Both the position numbers and the translations under genes were made by a program. A stretch of 64,000 nt of DNA from Mastigamoeba balamuthi (Eukaryota; Evosea; Mastigamoebida; Mastigamoebidae). The notes under the pieces are model-generated. The model searched no databases and was not told where the DNA came from. It worked only from the letters and a program-made list of their open reading frames with translations. Where the stretch lies: positions 132,299 to 196,298 of the forward strand of contig CACRSC010000036.1 of the NCBI GenBank assembly GCA_902651635.1, in the 5' to 3' direction. Positions 32,501 to 44,180 of the stretch are shown piece after piece (positions within the stretch are counted from its first letter, which is position 1; each line of letters begins with the position of its first letter).

Positions 32501-35500
32501 AAGACTGACCGGCAAATAGCCCGCGCCTCGCTGATCGTCCCGGCCCCGGGCGCGACGAGCTGGCGTGCACGAGCGAGAGCGGTGGATGTCGCATTGAGGG
32601 TAATAGCGCTGACGGTCATGCGGTTGGATCCCTGCAGCTTCACCTGAGCTCCCGGCACTTTACGGAGCTGCGAGGCAACAGACATCATGCTCTCTGCGCC
32701 CTTAAGCAGCGATACCCGGAACTTCAAGTGCGTCTTGGTGCTGACGGCGGCGGCGCTCGGGGTGATGCGCGACACTTCGTTTAACACGGCGTCCTTGATG
32801 TCCGCGTCCATTCCGGCGAATGAGACCAGATCGGCGTCGGTGAGATTAAGGAGCCCGAGGGAGACCGTCACCTCGCGGCCCCAGTGGTCAGGTGCGGCCT
32901 CGCTGCTGTCGGCAGGCGCCGCGGGATTGGCCTCGCCGGCGGGTATGTTCATGTCCGCGGCACACTTCTGCTCTCTCCACGTCTCGAAAAGCGTGCGCCC
33001 TTTGACGAGCGCCTGAGAGCTCGCGAAACAGACAGTTACGAGCTTTCTGGCAGCGTCCGGGACGACGGACGTGACTACGTTGCGCGGCACGTGCAGTGTG
33101 TCATGCACCCACGAGAGCACGGCATCGCGCGACGCGAGGGCAGACTCGTCGTGCGGCTTCCACTCGACGATCCAGTTGCGGAGCGCGACATCGACGATCT
33201 GGCATCCCAGGCGCAGAGTGACGGCAAGCGTATGGTTGGCCGCTCGGATGACATGAACGTCGTCCTCGTGCGCGCGGCGGTGTCCGTTTACCGCGGTGCG
33301 CACTGCGCTGACGGCGAACTTAGCCTCGGCTTCGAGGCAGTAGACGGCGACCGAGTGCTGCTCGTTGTCGTACAGTGCCACGGCGTGCCTGCACCGCTGC
33401 CCCAGCGACACCAGCGCTGTTCTCGCCACGTCGAGGAACGAGCTGCCACGCGGCATGTCCTTGAACCTGGGCTTGATCTCACGAGGTGCGCCGCGCTTCG
33501 CGAGCCACGAGCGAGCGCGCGCAGAGATGCCGGTGAACGCGGAGAGGGGCACCGGGTGCAACTTTGATACGGAGAGCTTGCCAGACTGCCCCTGGTTCGC
33601 CGACAGCGTGACAAAATAAGTGTCGCCAGCGACGTTGCGGTGTTGCAGTGTGCAGGACGTGTTGTCTATCAACGTCACAGCATCGTCCTCTGCAGCAGAG
33701 GCGATGGCAGCACCGCTAAGAAGGCGGACGCCGGCAGATAGGTCTGCGGGGGCGAGTGCCTCGACAATCTGCTCGAAGTACGACACGACGAGGCAGCGCG
33801 TGATGGCGGGCGCGACCTTGTTGCTAATGACGAGCTCTCTGCGCGGTGCCGGAAGCGAGAGCCGCTTGCGTGTAGCGAACGCGGTGGTGTCGGCGATCTC
33901 GAGGATCTTGTTGTTGAGGCAGCGCTCAGCCGCGTGGCGCTTGCGACAGTACGAGCATGCGCCACTGGCGACTTTGGACTGGCGGCCACAGCACGCGCAG
34001 TGGCCGCGACGCCGCGACGTGCCGGCCTGCTGCCACTCGACGAACGTCGCGGCGAGGAAGAGCAGGTCGCTGTCGTAGCGCGAGGCGAGCAGCGAGATGC
34101 GAGCCTGGGTAGTGCTGCGGTCGGCGCGTGAACCGAGAGCGAATATGCTGCCGGGCGCGCTGAGCACGGACGCGATGGCGAGCGCCTCGTCGAGGCAGCC
34201 GTGGTCTTGGGCTGCGAGGACGAACGCGGCGAGGCGTGGCTCGAAGTCTAGCCCGGCGACGGTGCGCCCGCTGTCAGTGACGGCGCCGACGGCGTCGAGG
34301 CAGCCAATCTCGCGCAGTGTCTCAATCGACGCGCGCAGAGCACCTGCGTCGGGCTTGTCGATGAGCGGGAAGCGCAACGGGTCGTAACCAAGGATGCGCA
34401 GCTGCAGCGCGACGTTGTCAAGCGACGACCGCGCTATCTCGGGCGTCGCGGTCTCGCGCACCAGCTCGTCATCGGCGTACAGGCGCACGCAGTGGCCCGG
34501 AGCTGTGCGCCCCGCACGGCCCGTGCGCTGCTTCGCCGATGAACGCGAGATGCGCGTTAGCTCTAGCACTGTCATGCGCCTCGCGCAGTCGAACATCGGC
34601 TCCTTGGCGTACCCCGAGTCGACGATGATCCGCACGCCTGGAACCGTCACGCTGGTCTCAGCGACGTTTGTGCAGAAGATAGCCACGCGAGCTCCCGTAC
34701 TCGCGTGACTCGCGTCGTAGTCAAGAACGAGTTGCTGCTGCTCAGGAGGCATCGACCCGTAGAGCGCGAGGGCCTCGATTTTCGCTTTCGTATCGAGCAC
34801 GAGGTTGCCGATGTTGTCGCCAGAGGCGGCGGCGGTGGCGGAGGCCTTGCTGGCAGATTGCACGCTGCGGTCGAACTCGCGGATGGCAGCCTCGATCTCT
34901 GACTGGCCCGGCAGGAACACGAGCGCGTGGCCACTGGGGCGCTCGCGCATGACGCGCAGGACGGTCGGCACGACGTGGTTGCGCACGAACGCGCCCATGT
35001 TGCCGCTGCTGTCGACTGCGTCAGCAGCGTCGGGCGGCGCATTCTTGACGCTGACTTCGAACATACTGCCAGGCACACGCATGATGAGCGAGTCCGGCTG
35101 CAGTGCGTCGGCGGCCGCTGGTCGGAAGAACTCGACGAAGGGCCGCGGCTCGATCGTGGCGGAAGCGACGACCACGTGGAACGAGTCGGGGCGACGCAAG
35201 CGGACGTTCTTGCAGATCCCGAGCGCGACGTCGGTGTAGAGCGAGCGCTCGTGCGCCTCGTCGACTACGACGACCGCGACGTCGTCGAGAAACGGGTGCT
35301 CCTGCGCCATGCGGAGCAGCTCGGCATCGGTGCAGTAGACAATGCGCGTGCCACAAGTCTCGCGACCGCGCCCGCGGATCCCTACGCTGAAGCCGGGCTT
35401 CTGGCCGTCGAACTCGAGCGCGACGCGCCGCGCAATCCACTGTGCCGCCGTCGCGCGTGGCTGCGTGCACACTACGAGCCCGCGGCCCTCGAACAGCTCT

Positions 35501-37719
35501 GCGCAGTACTGCGGCAGCTGCGTCGTCTTGCCCGAGCCCGTCTCGGCGACACAGACGACCACCTTGTGCCGCACTAACTTGTCGCAGAACTCCTTGTGCG
35601 CCTGCAGGATCGGCAGTGCCTGCTCGCGGCGGTTCTTTGCTCGCTGCGCCGGGGTCATCAGCTTCGGCGGACCAGCACGCGCGGGCGAGGAGGGCGACGG
35701 CGCTGTAGATGCGCCTTTGGAAAGCACGGGTACAAGCGCGGGGATGTCACCGTATGCGGCCTGGAAATTAAGAGTGCGGCCGCGCACGAGCAGGCCCTCG
35801 GGGAAGCGAGCGAGGACGGCTCGCATGTTGCTCTCGGCGGCGAATCGCGCGTACATGTGGCCCTTGCAGCGGCCGTCGCGCGTGCGAGCAAGAGCGAACG
35901 CGATGGCGGGAGCGCCGAGTGCTGCGAGGACCTCGCGAGCCCACTCGTCGTCGGCTTCGTGCGGCAGCCCGCCGACGAACATCGTGTCACGCGAGCGTGT
36001 GCTCGACGCCAATTTCACCAACGCTGGCGCCGCGTCGAAGGCGGCACTGTCCGGGACCTGCGCTGCACGCAGTTGGAGCGCTCGCCCCGCGAGCACGACG
36101 TCGGCGAGCTCGGTCAGCGCAGCATCACGGAGCTGACGCGTCTGGAACAGCGCCAACGCAGTGCGCGGGCTGTCCTCGTCCTCGCATTCCCTGCGCGCGA
36201 GCATCCGCACCTCCGTCGGTTGCACGTCGCCAAACGCCTGGAGCTGCAGGTCCGAGATCTCGAACGTCGGCGGAACGTTCTCCAGCACCAGGAGCTGCTC
36301 GATGCTCGTGCCCGCCTGCTGCTTCTGCGGCAGCTCGACCGCGGGCACAGGGTGATTGTACACCTTTGCTTGCACACGCGGGCCTAGCAGCGGGCATCGG
36401 TGATTGTTGATGAGCCCGATGGCAGCATCCCGAAGCGCTTTGCTCTGGAACGTGACGTTTGCGTGCCCTGTGCAGTCTCCCGTGATCACGTTGCGCATCA
36501 GGCGTGTCTGCAGCGCGTTGAACCCGGGCTGCTTCATCGCGTCGTCGAACTGCGCATCGGACACGTTTAGCGACACGTTGATCAGGTGCATCGTCGTCTC
36601 GGGCGTCTCGACGCTGTGAGTGACCGTATGGACAGCGTGTTTATCTCCGGTAAATGAACGATATATTAAGGGGCGCGGGGAGGGAGAATCGTACATCCGC
36701 TTCACGAAGTCGCCTGACGTGTCGGGCTCGACTTTGATCGTGGCGCCCTTGTAGGTGCAGCCGGCGGACATCTTGGCGACGGCCTCGTCGCGCTTCTGGC
36801 GCGTTGCGAAGCGCACAAAGCCGGACACGATCTTTGCGCCAGGCTGCGACGACGCTATGTTGGCGCTCTCCGGGCTGAAGTCTTTGAAGATAGCGAGGAG
36901 GTCCTCTTCGGTGGTGTTTGCCAGCAGCCCTGTGACTCTCGCCTGCAGGTGCGGCTCCTTGCGCTTGGCGTTGTAGCCGCGACCCTGGAGCAGCTCCACC
37001 GCGGCGTCGCGGTCCGCGGCGCTCGTGAACGCGACAGTTCCCGAGCCCTTGCTCACGCCGTTGGCGGCGATGCGCACCGCAGCGCGCGTTGGCCGCGCCG
37101 ATGCCACGAGCTCGAGCAGTTTTCTGTCATCGATATCCAGTGGCATCTGCGACACGTAGAGCAGGAACTCGTCTTCCGAGTGGCCGCCCATCCGTGGGCT
37201 ACCGGGTGGTGTACGCGTGGGCGATGGCGGAAGCACGGGCGACGGCCCGGCTTTCGGGGAACTTGAAGGCGACGGCAGTGGCTGTTTCACGGTAAAGATC
37301 CCGGCACCGCGGCCACGGCCCGCTGTTGTCGGCTTGACCGCGGGACTTCCAGCGGCATGAACACTGGAATTGCTGCTCGAGGGTGCGGCGACATATGTGT
37401 TTCTCGGATTCGTATTGGGAGGCGGAGGAATCGCCTTGGCGATTGCGGTAGGAGACGGTGGAAGAGCAGATGGGCCTGCAGTTGCATGTGGAGGAATACT
37501 CGTCGGAGGCGGGGGAATAATTGTGGGAGGCGGGGGGATAGTCGGAGGCGGAGGAAGCGCTCTTCTGGGAGTAGGAGAAGCAACCGTAGGAGGAGGTGGA
37601 ATTGGAGTTGCGCCAACAGTTGCACGTGGTAGATATGCTGGCGGCAGTGGAATAGAGTTCGACCGCCTCGGAGAGAGGACCGGCTTCGTCTGAGACACGG
37701 AGGGGTGACCCTGCTCCAT
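29501..37719 (-). CDS. RRM / DEAH helicase / RING-IBR array / PARP / WWE fusion protein
   Basis: One huge gene: exon 37719..29676, a GT-AG intron, and a last exon 29611..29501. Order: Pro-rich N-terminus (1-180); about five RRM-like domains (about 180-680, e.g. DTMFVGGLPHEADDEWA); DEAH-box helicase with ETGSGKTTQ (near 725), VVDEAHERS (near 818), SAT and QRTGRAGR (near 1063); helicase C-terminal and RNA-binding parts; a RING (CAFCKGEPDFSLELCGHWAC) and five Cys-rich IBR-like units (about 2010-2350). Then FAWHGSSETG and ICNEGWDTQ...YGPGEYFGATPS, a PARP-type ADP-ribosyltransferase core, and two WWE domains (FRWQWRDDNGAFQPYTEEIS; VWEYTDDGGKWMQYD...TYTIDFNRGTQTN). The open frame shifts by one base between HGSSETG and ICNEG (30409-30430). 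The predicted enzyme could remodel RNA, ubiquitinate and ADP-ribosylate. Plant DEAH11/12 proteins share the helicase-RBR part only. Confidence 0.85.
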
Positions 37720-38029
37720 CTCGACACAGATCGTAAATCAGGGTTGGCTGTGGTGTCTTCCTCGGTTCGGTACACTCGGAAGTCCAGATATCTTGGCGAT
37801 TGTTGGATTTGGGCTGCTGCTTCACGCTCCTCGAGAGTTCTTTTGTAGGGGGAGTTCAGGAAAGTGGAAGGGGAGGTTTGCGGAGGTGGATTACCGACAG
37901 CTAAAGAAATAAAAACTATCTGCACTCATGTTTTTGTAAAGAAAGAATCTCGAACGAGGAATTAGGTATTTTTGCTCCTCTTTTCTCTTCTACCCCATCA
38001 ACGAACACGAAAAGCAGAACTTACTGTAT

Positions 38030-38063
38030 ATTGGTGTTACGTCAGAAAGTACTGTAAACGTCA
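38030..38063 (-). promoter_or_regulatory. Double TGACGT element upstream of the helicase-PARP gene
   Basis: ATTGGTG, TTACGTCAGAAAG and ACGTCA occur in this order 318 bases upstream of the ATG. Read on the gene's strand this is two TGACGT (CRE/ATF-like bZIP) half-sites in the same orientation. The same arrangement, with 27-28 bp span, lies upstream of the RRM-NYN gene. Confidence 0.5.
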
Positions 38064-38079
38064 TCAGAACTTGTTTTCT

Positions 38080-41000
38080 TTGGTCGAATCACATAGGGCG
38101 CTCCTTAACCCGACAGAGGTCCCAAAACCCGGATAATATCTCAGTGCAGGCGCCCCTGTAGCAGAAATAGATCAGGCAGCAAAGGAAAGCTGCCCACCCT
38201 CTTCGAGATAAAATGGGTTTTGGGGCACCCACCACCTTTAGGAGCCCCTGCCCTATGCCGTTCTCTGTGCTGTACCACCTCTTAACGAATCTTATTACAG
38301 TCTGTGTCTGATCACTGGCACACGATCCCAACTTCTGCAGGACCCACCGCAGAGAATGCTCTTCCCCGGCTGCTGCGATCGCTCCACGTCATTGCCCTCA
38401 CTGGTCGAACACCTCGTCCGCGTCCTTCCACCGTTGGCTCATCGTGTTTGGCCGTGCTCTGCTGAGAGATAATAAATGTCACCGATTAATCACTCGGTAA
38501 GGCCTGCCATCCAAGGACCTGACATGAGCTGTATGCATTGCTCTTTTACCCCAAGTGTGCGTGCGTGCGAGTCGTTCTTTTGTGTCTGGCCAGTGACTGT
38601 CTCCCTTTAGTCTTCACCTGTTCTCTCTGCTTCATTGCACGCGCCCACCTCCACTGTCAGCAACAATGGTAATTCTTGTTGTCCAATGCAATGGGCTCTC
38701 CTGAAAGATAGCACCAGAATTTCGATTTCAAATGCGACTATATATCATCTATATGTAACTCTGCGCAATGTTCTTGATGCTGCCCTGCTTGCTGAGATAG
38801 ATGATACATGTGGCATCCCATCGCATGTAGTGCTATTTCAGCACATTTAGAACAATTTTGCGATAATTCCTCACTGAGCTCTCAGCCATTTATAGTCAAA
38901 ACTCTGTTTTGGCTTAATCACTGGGATGATCTGGGAAACCAGGCCTCCCTGGGAATATGGCGTAGGGTTCTCAGTGAGGTACCAGGCATCTAGGTTCGTG
39001 ATAATTGTGCTGGCTGATCTCAGCAGGTCGTTGCTCATCACCCTCTTCCCCCCTGAACTTCTTGCTCACAATGTCAAATCGGGACACAAAGCCCAGATAG
39101 TGCTCTACCATGCTTCTTCAGCACCTGTGAACACGGTTCCACTGGCATTTGAACCTGATTACTTGAGTGCAGTTCTTCTCTGCCTTCAAGCATGCCTCTC
39201 TGTATGACTCTGTCAATGGAAGGAGGTCAGGAGCTCACTGCTTGGGATACTGATAATGACATTGTCAGCTAGCAGTCGTGTCCCATGCAGTTTCATGTAT
39301 GGATCTGAGCCCTGTCAGATCTTCAGATCATGGCGGACCCCCTTTTACAAGCCACGAACATTCATGGAATGCCCTGGTTGTTGACCACCATCTTTATCTT
39401 GACCACGTGCCTCTTATGTTGCCTGCCGTTATAGAAATTGTTTTTCTTCTTCCTGGGCCATAAGATGCTAATGGCCTTGACATCCACAGACCTGTAGATT
39501 GTACGAGACCAGGGTGAAGGAAGCCTGTTGGTGGCTGGTTTATTTTTTATAAGTGTTTATGCTGAATGAGTATTTAGTGAATGAATGAATATGCTAGTAG
39601 CACAATACGTGTTTTATGTGCATGTGGAAAATGACATTATTAACGTAATGTAACATTCTCGTTTTTCTCGATTGATTCACAGAAAATGATTAAATGATGA
39701 TACACTCATCCTGATTTTTCTTAGCCCACACCAAACACTCACCTCTGACCTTTACACTTCCCTCCTCCCCTCTCTTCATCCTCCCTCAGCCACTGCCCCC
39801 CCCCCCCCTTCTGCTCTCCTGCCTCTTCCTGTGCACACAGTGCTACCGTTCCCTGCTGGGGCAGCACAGCCCTGGAAAAGTGACTTACTTTGCTATGGGC
39901 TGTCATCAAGTACATGGTTGTTCTGTACAGCCTCAAATACAAGTGGGAACCCACAGACAGGCAACTGTGTACATGTGCATGGGCTCTTCCAGTGGCATGA
40001 TGCTAAAGACCTCAAGGTGCGTGTTCTCTCTCCTCTTCCCCATCAGCCTTAATTCCCTTTCTCTCTCTCACCCTTTTTTTCCCAAATCACCCCCTTTTTC
40101 CTGTTGACATTTGTGTCCCCCCTCCTCCTTCAGAACCATCACAATTCATGGCGGACAGTTAAGAAAGACTTGCCAATCCCCTAATTGACAGAGGCAGATA
40201 AGCAGCAGCTCGAGAAGGAGTATGAAGGGGTGCACTACCCCCTCTTATTTTTCCCTTCTCACATTTTCCCCACTTTTTCTCCCTTCCTCAGATTTTGATG
40301 CCCCCGGACACAGAAGGTGCTGTGCCAGCAGCATCTGCTGCACCGGCAGCAGCAGCACCTGAATGCTACTAGCACTCTGACACTATGTACTAGCCATCAT
40401 TGCTGCTACAGCCAAACACCCACCAGCAGCAGCAATGTGGGGTCAAGTGCCTCTGAGAAGGAGATCGACATGGGCTTCTTCTCAGAGTCAGATGGACAAT
40501 GCAGACTGGGCAGCAAGGTGCGTTTCCCTCCGCTCTCTTCATTCCTAAACAATCATAATTTTAAGTGTATTTAAGGGGTTTTCTCCAAAGGTGTACGTGG
40601 TGCACGTAGTGTGTATGGTATGAATAATTTGCAAGTATTGTGCAAGCCAAGAAGAGGAGAGAAGAGGTCTCTCCACATGTGTTTGATCTCATCGTGAACC
40701 CTGTGCAATACGAACGTGCTGCTGCCCATGTGGGAGCACAGGAAAAGGAAGCAGCAGCCATCCAGGTGCACCTTGGCTGCTGAAGTAGAGATGCGTCCCT
40801 CTCTCTTCTCCCCCTTCTCCCCCATCTGCCCTTTCTTTTCATCTAACGGAATTTTGTGCAGGACGAGGTCCAGGAACCACAGCACTGAAGGACACTGACA
40901 AGGACCCAGAGAAGAACGAGGAGCACGACCAGAACATTGGGCATCACTTTTTCCATGGCATGAAATGGAAATGCATCAATAAGTTAGTGCTACAATTGCA

Positions 41001-42286
41001 ACTAGCACTAATAGTAGCACCAGTAGCACTATGCATTAGTCATTTTTTCGGAAGAACATCTGTTAGTAAGATCTTACAGTACTTACGTTGCCACTTCAGT
41101 AGCAGTAATAGTGATTGATGAAAAGATATTATCACTAAAGTGGATCTTTTTTCACTGTCTGTGATACCAAGTGACCTTCTTCTTGTTTTCCGAAAAAAGC
41201 CCATCTGCTTTGGCCTCTGAAGCCGAATTGAGATTACTAAGATGCAGTTAAACAACATTCTTTCTTGGTGCATTTATATTATTGTTCTTTGTTCTTTAGG
41301 AATATTTTTCCCTCCTCTCATAGCACATTGATCAATAAATCACTCTGAATGGTGGATTGTCAGTGCTATTGATGTATTGGACTGTGTAGCACTCAGAGCA
41401 GTTAATAATGCTTAGCCTTCATATTTCTATTGCTGGAAAAACATTGAAGAAAATTAGTTATCACAATGCTAACTTGCTGACAGAGTATAACTTATCACTA
41501 CTATGAAAGAGGAATGAGAATGAGTTCGCCTTATGAACAAGGTCTTTGCTGTTTGCAGTCACCAAACACAAAAAGGCCTCAATTTAGAAGAATGCTAGAT
41601 TGTAAAAACGAGAAAGAAACAGTGAGTAAGTACATCTCGAGTCATGCCAAACTCTGAGAAAGTAGATAGTAAATAGTGCCACGCGTGGCAAGAGCCCTTC
41701 CATGTAGAGGAAACTAGATTCTTGATGAGGACCAGGGGAATTACCAGCTCGAAAGTCGAAAAGGCAAATGATCTGCGGCCCAGACAGATCAATCAGTCTG
41801 AGTGTCGTGGTTGGAGGGCTGGCCTCTGTTGATGTTAGCCAGTAGGATAAGGAAAAGAGTGCACAGTACCAATTCAAGTGGACACCTTTCTCTTGAGATG
41901 CTACTGTGGAAACCTGGGAGGGAGAGGTTTGTTGGGAGAAGATTCAGGTCCAAGTGGGCAGTGTGGAAGGCTGGCGGGGGCAAAGTTCGCACAGAACACG
42001 TCCAAGATGTCCTCAGTGCCTGGAAGCAGCTCAGATACTACTTTGTCAATGGAATTCCTGTGTACACCTGACTTGACCACATCTTATTGTTCTCTCAGGA
42101 GGCCACATGTTTCTTGAGGAATCAGGCATTCACAAAAAATGAAGAGCACAATGGATCATGAGCATGTGGCCCAAACTCAGAGGCTTCCCTTCCAGAGATG
42201 AATGCCAATTATCCATTGTTTCGTTCTTTCACACACAACACGCTCTGTCGCCACTCGCCCTTCATCTTACTGTCCACCACACCTCA
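38080..42286. other. AT-richer island without a convincing gene
   Basis: Over 4 kb with clearly lower GC than the rest. Minus-strand frame 38331..38089 and plus-strand frames near 39831, 40317 and 40716 show short protein-like strings separated by stops, perhaps from an old multi-exon gene or mobile element. A pure C tract lies near 39797-39807. None of the frames shows a domain, and no tRNA or terminal repeat was found. Confidence 0.35.
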
Positions 42287-43819
42287 TCACTTCCTAAGTT
42301 GACGCAAACGTATTGGAATGGCTGCAACGGGATCTCCGACAACAGAACCTCCCGGACCGGGTTGGACGTAAAGAGAGGCTGTGATAAAGAAGATCGAGAC
42401 CTCGTCGCCATCGTTGATGACGGGCGGAGTAGGTGAGACAGTCGTATCGACTGAGTCGTGGTACTTTTTGATCTTGACCATCTGCCACGATCCGGTATGT
42501 GGCCTGTCGTCCTTGAAATTGCACATCAGGCAGCGGGGATGGGGGCGGGCCGGGTCGAGGTCCAAGTGCCTGTCGACCGCTTTGGAGAGAAACCATGCTG
42601 TGCAACCGTCCGTTATTGGAGAGCCGGGGCCCAAATTCAGCACTTTGACGATAAAGTGGGCCTCACGAGCAGTATAGGCCAAGCTCTTCTCGGCCGACAC
42701 GGTGCTGCCTTTCTCGTCGACGGACAGGGTCACGGTCTTCCCCGCTGGCCTGAGGTCAATGAGGACGACTCCGCCGTTGATCACAGGCGAGTGCACTGCG
42801 GCCTGCACCTCGGGGGCAGCCGGGAACACATGTTGAGACTCGACAAACATGGAGTAGCGGGACGACACGACTTCTTCCCTGAGAGAGGGCGAAACATTGT
42901 ACGCATTGGCGATCAACAGCAAAGGCTGATCGAATTCTTTGCACCACTGGGCCAGCTTGAGAAAGTCTCCGTCCCCACTGATAAGGACTATGGCGGACGG
43001 AGCTATTCCCTTTGAAAAGTATTCGACGACAACGTCGAACATAGACTTCCATATTGCGACGTCAGTTCCTCCCGCCTTTGGTCCCGAGTCTAAGATGTCA
43101 ATAGAGGCGTCCCTGAAAACGGCACGGGAGGAGTCGTCCAAGGAGTAGCCCTTCCTCAGGTCCGTGTACGCCTTCCACGTGATCTTCTGAGGGTCTGATC
43201 CCACCAATTCCCGTACCTTTTCCTTTATCAGGTCACGCGCGCTGCACAGCTTCGAGTACCCACACCTGGCGTTCTTCGGGTCTGCCTTAAGGAACGAGTT
43301 CATCCCTTTGCACCCTCCTTCCGGAACGTTTTCCATATCCCACAGCACCAGGACCGGTCCCTTTTCCCGTTGCTGCGGATTTGGCGAGGGCGCCGCTGAA
43401 GATCGGCCTGTTGCATTCGCCGTCGTGGGAGCTGGCACCCTCATTGGAGTAGTGCCTCCCACTGGCACGGTGTTCGTCGGGCTGGACTGGGACGTACTGA
43501 CCACGGATCCCCAAAGCTCCGCTCCGGTCAGCCGATAGGATACGTCGGCTGCCGCTTCCTGTGTGCTGAACTGCACAAACGCGACATCGGCGGTCTTGAT
43601 GACTTCGGTCACGTCCGCAAAGTTGGCGACGACGCGCTGGAGCTGATCCGAAGTCACCTCGTGTGGCAACCCGCTGACCTTGACCCACCACGATCCCGAA
43701 GGGTAGGGCCCCGTCTCTCTCGGGGATCCCCCTAGAAATCGTCTCTCTCTTTCTCCTTCACTCGGAGATGGCGACCTGTCTCCGCGTGCAAGACCCCGAG
43801 GCGACGAGTTGGATGCCAT
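42287..43819 (-). CDS. RRM-NYN domain protein, predicted RNase (MARF1/limkain-like catalytic fold)
   Basis: Single-exon protein of 510 residues; ATG 43819 is chosen over an upstream in-frame start because the intervening residues look non-coding. An RRM at about 43-112 (WWVKVSGLPHEVTSDQLQRV ... VAFVQFSTQEAA) is followed by a Pro/Ser/Thr linker and a NYN domain from about 155 to 315. The acidic PIN-fold residues are visible in VLVLWDMENVPEG, GGTDVAIWKSMFDV and VLISGDGDFLKLA. The C-terminal 190 residues are unrecognised beta-rich sequence with one Cys pair (CLMCNF). NYN domains of the MARF1 type cleave RNA and silence retrotransposons in animals (family knowledge); the same role here is an inference. 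Transcribed divergently from the SH3-RRM gene. Confidence 0.8.
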   Translation of the reverse strand: MASNSSPRGLARGDRSPSPSEGERERRFLGGSPRETGPYPSGSWWVKVSGLPHEVTSDQLQRVVANFADVTEVIKTADVAFVQFSTQEAAADVSYRLTGAELWGSVVSTSQSSPTNTVPVGGTTPMRVPAPTTANATGRSSAAPSPNPQQREKGPVLVLWDMENVPEGGCKGMNSFLKADPKNARCGYSKLCSARDLIKEKVRELVGSDPQKITWKAYTDLRKGYSLDDSSRAVFRDASIDILDSGPKAGGTDVAIWKSMFDVVVEYFSKGIAPSAIVLISGDGDFLKLAQWCKEFDQPLLLIANAYNVSPSLREEVVSSRYSMFVESQHVFPAAPEVQAAVHSPVINGGVVLIDLRPAGKTVTLSVDEKGSTVSAEKSLAYTAREAHFIVKVLNLGPGSPITDGCTAWFLSKAVDRHLDLDPARPHPRCLMCNFKDDRPHTGSWQMVKIKKYHDSVDTTVSPTPPVINDGDEVSIFFITASLYVQPGPGGSVVGDPVAAIPIRLRQLRK

Positions 43820-43943
43820 TCCTCGTGTGATGAAGCAGGATGATTCGGGCCGATGAGGGCTTTTTATGGAGTGGTTATTTTTGGAAAAAGAAAAAGGAAA
43901 AAAGCAAGAGGTAGCAAGAGGCTCATCAAGCATTTTCCTTGCC

Positions 43944-43980
43944 ATTGGTGTGTTACGTCAGAAAGAATGCGTCAACGTCA
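43944..43980 (-). promoter_or_regulatory. Double TGACGT element upstream of the RRM-NYN gene
   Basis: ATTGGTG, TTACGTCAGAAAG and ACGTCA, in the order and nearly the spacing found at 38030..38063. It lies about 130 bases upstream of the RRM-NYN ATG and in the divergent promoter shared with the SH3-RRM gene. Confidence 0.5.
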
Positions 43981-44180
43981 AGGCCAAAGTGCTGTAACAA
44001 TGTTATTCCCACTGAGCTTATTTAACCTCTTATGTTACCCAGAATTCCCTATGCTTCTACCAGTGCGCATTGACTAATGTATTCCTACTGCATCTTATCG
44101 AATAACAGCATAAATGTGCGGTGTATACTTTGGATTTAGCCAGATTCATTTGAAAGAGAAAAAAAAGAGAGACCTAGCTG

